Part shown: positions 46,836 through 58,712 of the stretch, one piece after another
How positions within the stretch are numbered: the stretch's first letter is position 1
How the letters are laid out: every line of letters starts with the position of its first letter
From: Coniferiporia sulphurascens
Lineage: Eukaryota > Basidiomycota > Agaricomycetes > Hymenochaetales > Hymenochaetaceae
Length of the DNA stretch: 64,000 nt
Assembly (NCBI GenBank): GCA_002794785.1
Contig: NBBA01000005.1
Location: 1,550,001 to 1,614,000, forward strand
Direction of reading: 5' to 3'
Notes under the pieces: model-generated
The model's database searches: none
Seen by the model: the letters and a program-made list of their open reading frames with translations, nothing else
Told to the model about the DNA's origin: nothing
Position numbers and translations under genes: made by a program

Positions 46836-47432
46836 GTATGGGCGGAAGATAACTCGAAACCCAGCGCAGCGGTGGCATACTCTAAGAGCTGATATAATTT
46901 TTCATTCGCCTCAATAGGGGCTTTCTTTCCTCTTCTCCTTACCTTAATATAATCAGCGCCTTACGTGCATTGTAGTACTCGGAGTTGTGAGTTTTATTCC
47001 CATTTTTTGAGCACTAATCGCACGGAGAAGAGTTGTTAATGTGTGCGTGGTGGACGTGCATGCCGCGACCCCCGCTGTGCTATGAGTATTAGTATTGATA
47101 GAGAAACGCGCATCGAAAAGTTGATGCATGCAATTGCAATTAATACTTGCCACAAGAACGCGTGCACAATTACTCTTGAGGCAGAAAACGCGGCTCGGAA
47201 GTGGTGCCACCGACTTGAAGCGGAGTGCGAATCTACCCACGTTGATAGGTTAAGCTCGCGTCCGTTCCTTCGCTCCCCTCTGCCTCACTTCCACGACTAT
47301 CCTCCACTCTTCTCTTCTCCAAATCATCGTAAGTCGCGTTCGACTTTCGTGCAGGAATCTGACAACGCGCGCGTTTCTTTGCACGGATCTCGCTGAACTT
47401 CTCTTTATCTTTTGGCAGGTACCTTGACGAAA
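46836..47432 (+). promoter_or_regulatory. Alpha-tubulin promoter and 5' leader with an intron
   Basis: A donor CATC|GTAAGT at 47329 and an acceptor TTGGCAG ending at 47418 define a likely 90-base leader intron, 14 bases before the tubulin ATG. C/T-rich sequence precedes it (47275-47320), as is usual for highly expressed fungal genes. Frames in this region look accidental. Confidence 0.5.
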
Positions 47433-49228
47433 ATGCGTGAGGTCATCTCCGTTCACGTTGGACAGGCTGGTGTGCAGATCGGTAACGCCTGCTGTAAGTG
47501 CTCCGACGCGTTCTCGTTGACAGCTTTCGCCTTCATGACGCGTTTTTCGACGCGTTGGTGGGCGTATGCGTCTTTGTTTTGTTTTCTCTGTTTGGCTAAT
47601 CGACAATCTCATCTTTCTAGGGGAACTTTACACCGTTGAGCACGGGCTGAGCGTGAGTTTGCATAGATGAATACCTTTTGCAACTCCTCACCTGAGTATC
47701 GGTTGTTCGATCTAGCCTGATGGTCGCCTCGTTGAGGGGTCACCATCCGCCAACGATGATGGCTTTAGCACCTTCTTCTCTGAGACGTCGGCCGGCAAAC
47801 ACGTTCCTCGTTCACTTTATGTTGATTTGGAGCCGAATGTGATCGATGAGGTCAGGACGGGGACATACAGGAGTCTTTTCCATCCGGAAACTCTCGTGAC
47901 GGGCAAGGAGGATGCTGCCAACAATTGTGCGTTTTGATTACATAAGACTTCATTATTTTCCTCAGCCCAGTGCCGTAGATGCTCGTGGTCACTACACCAT
48001 TGGAAAGGAGCAGATCGATGTCGTGATGGACAAGGTTCGTCGTCTGGCGGACAACTGTTCTGGTCTCCAGGGCTTCTTTGTCTTCCACTCGTTCGGCGGT
48101 GGAACTGGTTCGGGTTTCGGTGCTCTGCTACTTGAGCGTCTTTCTACCGACTATGGCAAAAAGTCGAAGCTTGAGTTCTCTGTGTACCCCGCCCCGAAGA
48201 CGTCAAACTCCATTGTTGAACCGTACAATTCTGTTTTGACGACGCATACTACTCTCGAGCACTCGGACTGCTCGTTCATGGTATGTTTGTTGACGAGCTT
48301 TGTTGTTGCTATGCTAACAAAAGACTACAGGTCGATAACGAAGCTATTTACGATATCTGCAAGAAGAACCTTGGCATAACTTCGCCTAGCTTCACGAATC
48401 TTAACAGGCTTATCGCTCAGGTTGTATCTTCAGTAACGGCATCGCTACGCTTCGATGGCTCCTTAAACGTCGATTTGAACGAGTTCCAGACGAACTTGGT
48501 TCCGTGAGTCTTGTATGTTCGGTTTTTATATGACATGGTTTGACGGATGTGTGCTCTTTAGTTTCCCCCGTATCCACTTCCCTTTGGCCACTTTCGCTCC
48601 GATCGTATCGGCCGAGAAGGCACATCATGAGCAGAATTCGGTGGCGGACATGACCTTTTCATGTTTTGAAACGGGTAACCAGATGGTTAAATGCGACCCG
48701 AGGGAGGGCAAATATAGTACGCTGTGCTTTCTATTGTTGTCTTCTGTCCTCTGACATGTTATTTAGTGGCGTGCGCCCTCCTCTACCGCGGTGATGTTGT
48801 GCCGAAGGACGTCAATGCCGCCGTTGCCATCATCAAGACGAAGCGTACTATCCAGTTTGTTGACTGGTGCCCGACCGGTTTCAAGCTCGGCATTTGCAAT
48901 GAACCCCCCGCGCACATTCCCGGCGGTGATCTTGCTAAAGTAACTCGCAGCTTATGCATGCTTTCCAACACTACGGCAATCTCCAGCGCCTGGAGCCGGC
49001 TGGATCACAAATTTGATCTTCTGTACTCGAAGCGTGCTTTCGTTCACTGGTACGTTGGTGAAGGTATGGAAGAAGGCGAGTTTTCAGAAGCGCGTGAGGA
49101 TCTCGCTGCCCTTGAGAAAGACTATGAAGAGGTTTGTGTTGTCTTCCTTGTAACTTGTTGAATGCTTACCGTTCTTTTGGAAGGTTGGGATTGATTCCGC
49201 TGACGTCGAGGAGGGTGGCGAGTACTAA
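47433..49228 (+). CDS. TUB1: Alpha-tubulin (divergent isotype)
   Basis: Product: the alpha subunit of the microtubule heterodimer. Seen: [51 protein letters not shown], the GTP-binding loop [100 protein letters not shown] and a C-terminal EEGGEY with the terminal tyrosine. The loop after [16 protein letters not shown] has no lysine at the position of the acetylated Lys40. Several otherwise conserved positions differ ([11 protein letters not shown] where most alpha-tubulins have [26 protein letters not shown]). Many basidiomycetes have two alpha-tubulins, and this looks like one of a pair. About eight introns. The ATG at 47433 is fixed by the universal MREVIS start. Confidence 0.95.
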
Positions 49229-49571
49229 AAAGATGACCATTCACGATCCTGGGATTGCTATACTTTGTGGCCTTTACGATGACTTTAATTTTGTCTTTGT
49301 TCCTTCTTTTATGAGCAAGTGAATGACGCGCAACACTTCCCCCTTTGCTTTATATACCATCGTTCTTTCCAGTAACATGACGGAGGTCTTTCATTTTACA
49401 TTTCGTATGTCCGAGTAATGCGTCGGATGTCGAGCGGTGATCAGATACGAAGAAAATGGTGGTGTTATGAGAAGATAAGTGCCGAATGCGAACGCTAGCT
49501 GGATGGAGGCAACTTGTCTAGTCTATTGTCTCTCTAAGTATGGGACATCTACACCTGGGTTTCTAAAAAGT
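49229..49571. other. Convergent intergenic stretch
   Basis: This holds the 3' ends of the tubulin and phosphatase genes. Part is T-rich just after the tubulin stop. No gene was seen. Confidence 0.45.
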
Positions 49572-50608
49572 TTAGTCTACGGTCAACATGCTGACCACCA
49601 CGCCGTTGGGCGTCAGTTTCATGGAGACGCTGTCGTCCTGATTAGTAAACACGCTGTGGAAAAAATACTGAGCTTACTTTGACAAATTCTGCACTAAGAA
49701 ATCGGGATTGGCCTTTGCCATGACCTCGCGTGTATGGGACGTAATAACTGCGAGAGTCTTGCAGCCCGCTGCATGCCCACTAGTGATGCCCGACGGTGCA
49801 TCCTCAACGACAAGACACCGACTTGGTTCCGCACTGCACAACTCAGCACCTTTGAGGTAGGGATCGGGTCTAAAATATACTCCAACTTTCCATATCCGGG
49901 CGTCAACAAGGCAATCACTGCTCACGCTGGCTTTCCGCTCTGTACATCTTCAGCGGCGATGAAATTCTTCGGAGTTGGTATCCCTGCGATCCGCAGGGCG
50001 GACGTTGCGTACGCTCTCGTTGCAGAAGTGCACAGTGCCCACCGACCGTGAGCATCCTGTACACTCAGAAGCTGACCAAATGGCGGTGTCATTAGGCAGT
50101 CTATATATTGCACTCCAATTGTGTGCTTACTGATTCGCTGATACCGGAGACGCCGGGCAAGGGGACGATGCCCTCCACACCCTCTTTCCGCGACGAGTTG
50201 ATAATTTCCCGTTCGAACCGATCCGCTTCCTCCTAAAGACACTTGAACAGGAGTAGATACCTGCAAAATAAGAGTACACTACCTCTAACTCTTCCAAGTC
50301 AGATATCCCGCAATGAATGCGCAGGTTGTCCACCGTGCGTATACCATGTGCAGCTGAGATAAATGTACGTATGTAAGAAATTCCTTTCCCTTGGCGTGAA
50401 TAAATACAAGACCCACTGCTCAGAATTTGCTCTACGTCGAGATGGGGATATGCCTTCTTGAACGTGTTCCAAGCACCGATGACACCTTTTGTAGAATCGA
50501 CAAGCGTGCCATCCATGTCGAAAAGGCTAGGGAGAAGCCATCAATTGAATACTTGGGACGATTAATGCGTACGGACATGGCGTCGAATGTCCCTGATACG
50601 ACAGGCAT
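49572..50608 (-). CDS. HAD phosphatase of the GPP/DOG group (sugar- or glycerol-phosphatase)
   Basis: Product: a HAD-family phosphatase related to yeast glycerol-3-phosphatases (Gpp) and 2-deoxyglucose-6-phosphatases (Dog). Seen: MPVVSGTFDAI joined to LFDMDGTLVDSTKGVIGAWN with the catalytic DxDGT, then HLDVEQILS, SAHGIRTVDNLRIHCGISDL, EGIVPLPGVSGI, WALCTSATRAYATSALRIAG (motif II CTSAT), AAEDVQSGKP and DPYLKGAELC (motif III Lys), and CLVVEDAPSGITSGHAAGC (motif IV). A last exon after LVQNLS reads NVFTNQDDSVSMKLTPNGVV and stops at 49572, beyond an in-frame stop at 49674 that lies inside the intron. The first intron has a GTCCGT donor and sets the start at 50608. Choice between Gpp-like and Dog-like activity cannot be made here. 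Confidence 0.85.
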
Positions 50609-50770
50609 TTCGTCTGGTGCTTTATATGCTGTGGTGAAAAGACGGACGGACAGTATTGAGCCCGGTGATACACTGTCGCATAGAGCCGTTACTATTATTT
50701 GTTACATACTGTACTATGTAATATTGAATACTTGGATACCGCAACCGCAACGGCCGAAACGTGTCCTGCC

Positions 50771-53718
50771 ATGCCTCCTCGCAGGAGGGTCCAGTATACT
50801 CAAGACAACATCGACCAACAACTTCAACAAATCCACCTTCTTGACCCTTCGTCATCATCCGAGAATCTAGAGCAATTAGGACCCATCATCAAACAGATAC
50901 ATGTCAGTCGGCAGCAAGAAGCATTTCTTCGCACACTTCAAGGACTCGTCGTGTCCAAGGAAACAGAAATAGAGAAAATATGCGCAGACAACTACCAGGA
51001 CTTCATCTCATTTGTGTCTACTTTGTTCACAATCAAATCATACACAACTAATTTGCGCGACAAAATCTCGACGCTTGATTCCAGCGTCACCCAAGTCGGA
51101 CGGGGTCTTATTGAGAAGAAGAAGGCGCTTTTACAATCTAAGAAAACGGCCGCAAACTTGGATGAGGCTATAGACAACTTCCAAGCTTGTCTGAAGGTCT
51201 TGGATGTGGTCAACCGCGTTGGGGAGATGATCAAGGAGGGGAAGTTTTGGAGTGCGCTGCGTGTGAGTACGTGTTCATAAACACATTTACTTATGCGTTG
51301 ACAATCTAGCAGTCATTAGAAGAAGTGCACAATATGCCTCCTGCTTCCCTTTCTCAGACTCCCCTTTTTCAGCACCTTATGTCCTCTTTACCGTCCTTAC
51401 GTGCCCAAATAAAGGACGCTGTGACCGCCTCAACAAAGCAATGGCTTTTGATGATTAGAAACAGCAGTGGCCAGGTCGGAAAACTTGCTATAGATGCCAT
51501 GGAACTTCGAACCCGCAAGTGGCGGATTAGGCGTGATAAAGATCCTTCACTCAAACAAAGCAGAGTCGGAAGTGCAGTTGAGACTGTTAGTAACGAGAAA
51601 GCTGAGTGTAAGTGCCGTTGTAACCTTTCAAGTACATTTAGCACCATTTGAACTTGCTTAGACAACGTCCTAGATAACGAGAAGCTGAAAGTCGACTTCA
51701 AGCCTTTGTACCAATGCATCCATATTTATGCCGCTCTCGAGTCGCCCGAGGAACTGCAAAAGTCTTATCAAGCAGATAGAAAGGTTTGCCACATCTTGTT
51801 ATAACTTCGCAATTATGAACAGGAAATCTCCAGGCTCAATCAGACCTTATTCTGCCTTCGACTTTAAACCTTGCGGCACTACCGTCTCTGACTCAAGAAA
51901 TAACCGGGTTCTTCATCATTGAGCGCGAGGTTTTACGCACTACACGTAACTTCCGCAGCGAGCGTGATATTGATGAGCTCTGGGTGTCTGTCATTGGGCG
52001 TTTGACTCAGGCCATCGAGCTCAGCCTCGACAACGAGACAGACCCCGAAGTGTTTTTGATGGTCAAAGAATGTCTTTTGGCCTTTATTATAACGCTCGAA
52101 GTTCGTCCGTCACACGTCATATCCGCTGGATTTCTTGACTGTTTGATGCTGTTTTCCTCAGACCTACGCATATTCGGCAACACAACTTCAGACTTTCATT
52201 CTTGTGCTTTTTGAAAAATACACGACTCTTCTCGAAAACCAATTTAATGGACGCTTTGAAGGGGTGGGCAATTCCATATATTATGAAACAACCAAACAAG
52301 GGATGTTTACCATATGTGTAGGATGTCCAAAGGGACGACAACACCCCTATGCGTGTAGTGGATTCGGAGGGAAGGAACGCTGCCCTTAAGGACGTTTGGC
52401 TCGCTAGGAAAGAGCACAACGAATTACTAAGGTAGGTCAGGTACAACTTATTTTTAACGACTTCCGCTAATCGTACTCTCTGTGCGTGCAGTGCGGCGCT
52501 GCCCTTAACTCCTCCTTGGTCCCAAAGCTTTCCACAGAGCTGTGAAGATGTATGCGGTTGGAAATCGTTTGCAGAGGACATAAAACTGATAAACCATGTT
52601 AGATCCGCAATTTCGTCAAGAGGTTTTATTTGTTCATGGACGGTGTCTCTCAACATCATAGAAATATCGATGAGCTGCTGGGAAGGGTAAGGGATTTGTT
52701 CTACGTACCCATAACATTTGTTCCAATTTCGCGCACTGCAGTCTCTTGATAGGTTACTGGTTAATCACGTCAACTTACCTATCCGAAATCGCCTGGCTGG
52801 GATTTCGACATTATCTCAAATTGCTCAGATCATCACGAATCTCGAACACTTTGAGGTCGCTTGCTCAGAGCTTGAAAAATCATTGACGAGCCTCAGGTAA
52901 GCGACTCCTATAAATCGAGTCTAGATAGATAACATCACCCTTTAAAAGGTCCGCACAACGTGGTGGAACAATACGACTAACTGCCGCCACTTCATTCTCG
53001 GAGACCATCAACTCTGCTATGAGCCGAATCTCATCGGTGATTGCTTCTAAGCTGGACGATTTCTTCGAACTGGCCGAGTACGACTGGACGCCACGTACGC
53101 GCGAGGACGCACCGAGTATGTATCTGTACGAGCTCGCCCATTGGCTTGCTACTGTGGTCGATTCGCTTGTCGTACAGGATATTTACAAAGACGAGGCATA
53201 CAAGGCAGCGGTTCAGTATATCGCCAACTGTCTGATGGTATGCTACGTCCAATTTACAGTGAAGGCCGTACGTCCTTACGTGTATCGGTTTTAGGATTTC
53301 ATTTCGGGACCAAATGTCTCTATATTAAACGAGAATGCATTGTCAAATATCTCCGTGGACGTAGACTTTCTTGAAGCAGAGTTCAAGCAGATAGGACGTG
53401 GTCATGTAAATGCTGCCTTCACCGAGCTGCGTCTTGTAAGTCCGTTCCCTTCGGATTTCGTCGTGTAGCTACTGAGAGTTCGTTTACTTCAAGATGATGA
53501 CGATCCCTCTCTCAGATAAAGTGCAGGAGTATCTTGTACCCAGTATTCGCCAAACAACACACACTGCCGTCAGACCCAAGAAGCTCCAGGCTTTACTTGA
53601 AAAACTTGCGAAGTTCGGCTCCTCGAGCCGGGACCCTGCAGATCGTGAACGAGGCGAGAGGAGACGCAAAGAAGCCGATGCTGTGGGGAGAATATTCCCC
53701 GGAGAAAACAAACACTGA
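50771..53718 (+). CDS. SEC15: Exocyst subunit Sec15
   Basis: Product: a subunit of the exocyst that tethers secretory vesicles to the plasma membrane; Sec15 binds the Rab GTPase Sec4. Seen: MPPRRRVQYTQDNIDQQLQQ, an N-terminal coiled coil (DSSVTQVGRGLIEKKKALLQ), ANLDEAIDNFQACLKVLDVV, KEGKFWSALRQSLEEVHN, then ELWVSVIGRLTQAIELSLD and VFLMVKECLLAFIITLE, a C-terminal helical domain with NIDELLGR-SLDRLLVNHV, ITNLEHFEVACSELEKSLTS, LYELAHWLATVVDSLVVQDI and VDFLEAEFKQIGRGHVNAAF. The tail is charged and ends RIFPGENKH at 53716-53718. A dozen or so short introns. Order of segments and C-terminal domain match Sec15 across fungi. It is divergent from the HAD phosphatase, with 162 bases between starts. Confidence 0.9.
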
Positions 53719-54037
53719 AAGATTCGATAGCAAAGGGACGCGTAAATAATGGATTGTACTTTAGAGACCATTCCGCTGGTTAAAAAATCCCGAGACTATT
53801 TGCCTTAGAGCACTCCAAGAGAAAAAATGGCTATGAAGCATTCATTCAACGCCTCTGGTGAGCGAACTCATACATGCGCCATTAGTAAGGAGAAAGTCGT
53901 AAAAGTGGGAACAAAACGGCTATGTAGATGTAAGGATAGCGGAGAAACGAAAATAGAACTACTAAGACCGCTTAGGCAGTGGTCCTGGTATTTGAATAAT
54001 CATCAGCGTAAGATCGAAAGATCGCGATAGATCCCAC
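53719..54037. other. Convergent intergenic stretch, SEC15 / ARF1
   Basis: Both genes end here. A plus-strand frame at 53827-54030 encodes a basic 67-residue peptide with no family likeness and is judged accidental. Confidence 0.45.
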
Positions 54038-54909
<872 letters not shown>

Positions 54910-55224
54910 GGCCGTAGCGTGAATAGGATAAAGTATCAAAGGGAGGGAATGGACGGGATGGGAGGAGGAGGAGTTGGTGGTAACGTGTAAGCTCGCCGCG
55001 ACTGTTCCGCGAAGTGACGAGGCGGCGAAAAGATTCAGACTCCGCTCGCGAGGCTCTGCTCACAGTCACGACCTACAACTGGGCGTGGCCAATTTCGGGC
55101 ACGGTCAACGCGCTCGGTGACTCTTGACTCTCTCCCTCCTTTCCCACTCTTTTTTCTAAGACGTCTGGAGACCTTGAGGACCTGAGTCTCACCAGTTGCA
55201 GACGGCGCGCAAGTATCTGTGACT
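54910..55224. promoter_or_regulatory. Divergent promoter, ARF1 / CFT2
   Basis: This 315-base region serves both genes. It contains a GGAGGAGGAGG-type purine run near 54955-54975 (pyrimidine-rich on the ARF1 strand). No TATA box is clear. Confidence 0.4.
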
Positions 55225-58200
55225 ATGATAACATTTACGCCGCTCTCGGGCGGCGCGCGTCTGTCCAAGACCGCCCCTCTGGCGTACCTCTTGCAGGTTG
55301 ACGATGTTCGCATCCTTCTTGACTGTGGATCTCCGGATTGGTGTCCGGAAGGCCTTGGCTCCATTGAGTCCGAGTTTTCTACCGGGCAAGGCCAGCCCTC
55401 GTGGGGGGCATATTGCAAGGCTTTGAAAGAGTGAGTGCTTTTCTCACATCGTTTATAAGAGAAACTATGCTTTCGGTCAAGGGCACGTTACTCCTCGAGG
55501 GAGCGGCACCGCTGTTGTGGGAAATTGTCCTTTTGGACATATGTTCTATGTATCTTATTTCGTGAATATATATCGTTGAATTTGTCCCCCATTGGATCTG
55601 CCAATGGCTTCACCTCTGTTTGACGGAACTCGGTGGATTGAGAGCTGACAGACATTCGCAGGTATGCACCGACTATCGACCTTGTCCTCCTCTCGCATGG
55701 TGATCTTCAGCATTCCGGCCTCTATGCATATGCTTACACACACTGGGGATTACGGGCTGCAACGTACACAACACTTCCTGTGCAGGCCATGGCCCGCACG
55801 GCCTCAATTGAAGAGTCGGAGAGCATACGCAGCCAAGAAGATGTCGACTATAAAGAGGAAACCACTGCCACTCATGTCGCCGAAGATCGTTCATTGGCTG
55901 GAGGCAATTTTGATAGAAAGTTTGTTGCCAGTATTGAGGAAGTGCGCGAAGCCTATGATGCCGTGAATACCTTGCGTTACTCCCAGCCTGCTCATTTACA
56001 AGGTGAGATACATCCTCGCATTTCAGAGTTTCGTCTGTGTTCATTATCTGCAGGCAAATGTCAGGGTCTAACGATTACCGCGTTCAACGCCGGTCATACT
56101 CTTGGGGGAACAATGTGGAAAGTTCGCTCCCCCTCAGCCGGCACTATACTCTATGCTGTTGACCTTAACCACCTTCGTGAGCGCCATCTGGACGGAACAG
56201 TTCTGCTACGAGGTGCCGGTACCGGTGGCGTGTACGAAACTCTAGCGCGTCCGGACCTGTTTATTACAGATGCGGATCGAGTCAATAACATCTCATGTCG
56301 TAAAAAGGATCGTGATGCTCAGCTGATTGGTACAAGCATACATTAACATTTTATTCCCCCACGCTAACACTCATTTAGATACTGTAACTTCTACACTATC
56401 ATCACGACACTCGGTCCTAATGCCTTGCGACTCGAGCACACGTTTATTGGAATTACTGGTGCTTCTCGATCAGCATTGGAGTTATTCGCGCCTGAAATTC
56501 CCTATCTGTCTTGTCTCGCGTACTGGACGTGAAATGCTTACGTTCGTAAGGAGTATGATGGAGTGGCTCGGAGGAACAATCAGCAAAGAAGATGTCGGTG
56601 AAGAGGGCGGGGACGGACACAACAGAAGGAGGAGAGACGACAACAACGACGATGAAGCTTTAGGGGCTCTAGCGTTGAGGTTCAGGTACGCTTCTCCCAG
56701 CCATATTGAAACTTCCTCCAACGTTACTTGGCAGACATCTCGAATTCTTTACAACACCACAGGCGCTGCTACACACCTATTCGTCCAAAGATCCGAAGTT
56801 AATTCTTGCAGCTCCCATCTCATTGTCGCACGGAGCTTCGAGAATAATATTTTCCGAGTTTGCCTCCGTTCCCGATAATGTAGTCCTTCTCACGAGCCAG
56901 GGCGAAGAAGGCACACTGGGGAGAGCTCTTTTTAATATGTGGAACAATGAGCAGAGGGATGAGGATAAGTGGAATAAAGGAAAGCTCGGACGGAACGTCA
57001 TGTTAGATAAGACATTGACGCTTACGGTTATTACTCATATTCTTTCCTCGACGAGGGATGCTTAACATATTTTTCTTGCAGATGAAGTCTAAGATTCCTC
57101 TGCAGGGTGTCGAACTGGAAGAGTATCTGAGGAGGGAAAGGGCAGTAAAGGAGAAGGAGGCTGCGGAGGAAGTCACGCGTGCTCGCACTCAGCGGATGCT
57201 TGAGGCCGACGAGATCGACTCTGATTCGGACGATTCAGACGAGGAAGAAGCCGTTGAACATACTCTAGGAGACGAGTCTATGGATGTGACTGAGGACGGC
57301 GTTGCATCGACTTCGGTTTTCGCTGAGCCAGGTGTAGGGCATGGTCGACGTAGAGGTAGGAAGGATACCGACATTGGTGATTGGGGCTTTGAGACGGAAG
57401 ACGGAGGCATGAAGCAGATGCTTTCGTATGACATTTATCTGAAGGGTAACGTCTCCAAGACAACATCGTTTTTCAAAGCAGCCGGAGTTCAACAGCAGAA
57501 ATTCAGAATGTTTCCGTATGTGGAACGCAAGCGGAGGGTCGATTCCTATGGTGAGGTCTTGGATGTTGGAATGTGGCTAAGGAAGGGTAAGATATTCGAA
57601 GAGGAGGCCGAAAGCGAAGAATCCAAGGAGGCGAAGAGGAGAAAGGATGCTGAAGAAAATGCCAGGGTGAGAGGTTTAGACCTCTTATTTTTGGATTTAT
57701 CCTAAACATATACATCTTTTTTAGAAGGTATCAGTTGAACCCCCGTCAAAGTACATAAGCTTAGACGTGGAAGTTCAACTCGCTTGTCGTCTCTTGTTCG
57801 TTGACATGGAGGGATTAAATGATGGCCGCGCGATCAAGAAAATCGCTGCACACGTCAACCCACGAAAAATGGTTTGGGTTAATAATATAATAACTTGAAC
57901 TTGCTAACCCAGACTTTCAAGATTACCATCCACTCGTCCCTCGAGGATGCACAATCGCTTATCGAAGCTTGCGGCGCTGTACGAGCGCTCACGAAGGATA
58001 TCTACGCCCCAGACATTGGCGATTCAGTTCAGATTGGTCAACATACTAACAGCTATTCAATATCTCTCTCGGAAGAGCTATTAGCTTCCGTAAAAATGTC
58101 CAACGTGAGATCGTTTGGTGTTTCAAGTTTACCTGATTTCTCACCCCGCAATTCCAGTTCGAGGATAATGAGGTTGGTTTTGTTCAGGGTAGCATAGCTA

Positions 58201-58589
58201 GTCTCGCTAGTTCGACCATCCCTATTCTGGAGCCAATTTCCAATCTTCCAATGCGGGATGAGAATACCCCGGTAACAGTAGCTCCGCCTTTAAAGCCAAC
58301 TCGGCTGGGGTCGAGGGTGGCCACAAAGCTTCCGCAGTCAACGATGATCGGTGACCTAAAACTGACCGCTTTGAAAGCACGTTTGGCTAAACTAGGGGTG
58401 CAAACGGAATTTGCGGGCGAGGGTGTGTTACTCTGCCGTGGAAACCAGCTCGAAGACAACGCTACGGACTCCATCGTAGCTGTTAGAAAGATGGGGGACG
58501 GCAAGGTGGAGCTCGATGGAACGGTCACGGACGTGTACTATACCGTGCGACGGGCGATTTACGAACTGCATGCGTTAATTGCTGCATAG
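55225..58589 (+). CDS. CFT2: Cleavage and polyadenylation factor subunit Cft2 (CPSF100)
   Basis: Product: the catalytically inactive metallo-beta-lactamase/beta-CASP subunit of the mRNA 3'-end processing complex. Seen: MITFTPLSGGARLSKTAPLA, YLLQVDDVRILLDCGSPDWC, APTIDLVLLSHGDLQHSGLY, LTITAFNAGHTLGGTMWKVR, LYAVDLNHLRERHLDG, the beta-CASP part VLMPCDSSTRLLELLVLLDQ, a charged insert (RRRRDDNNDDEAL), VPLQGVEL-like KIPLQGVELEEYLRRERAVK, an acidic run (DEIDSDSDDSDEEE), KQMLSYDIYLKG, LFVDMEGLNDGRAIKKIAAH, and an end at VYYTVRRAIYELHALIAA. The HxHxDH zinc motif of active CPSF73 is replaced by SHGDLQHS, as expected for CPSF100. About ten introns. The ATG at 55225 gives the standard MITFTPL opening. 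Confidence 0.93.
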
Positions 58590-58712
58590 ACCCTCATAGT
58601 GCAGAAATTTGTAGCAACCCAAAGAACGACATTCCTACTTCTCAAAATATCAGTACATACGGCCTCCGGTAACTTCTAGTTATCTGCTGTAGCTAATAAC
58701 AACGTGACATAA

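Noticed and set aside
47043..47396. A 117-codon frame just upstream of alpha-tubulin
   Set aside because: It overlaps the probable leader exon and intron, has mixed composition, and would place an extra gene inside the tubulin leader.
53827..54030. A small basic frame between SEC15 and ARF1
   Set aside because: It sits in a convergent 3' region with no family likeness and no splice or start context.
55673..56044. A 123-codon minus-strand frame within CFT2
   Set aside because: It is antisense to the conserved beta-lactamase-fold exon of CFT2.
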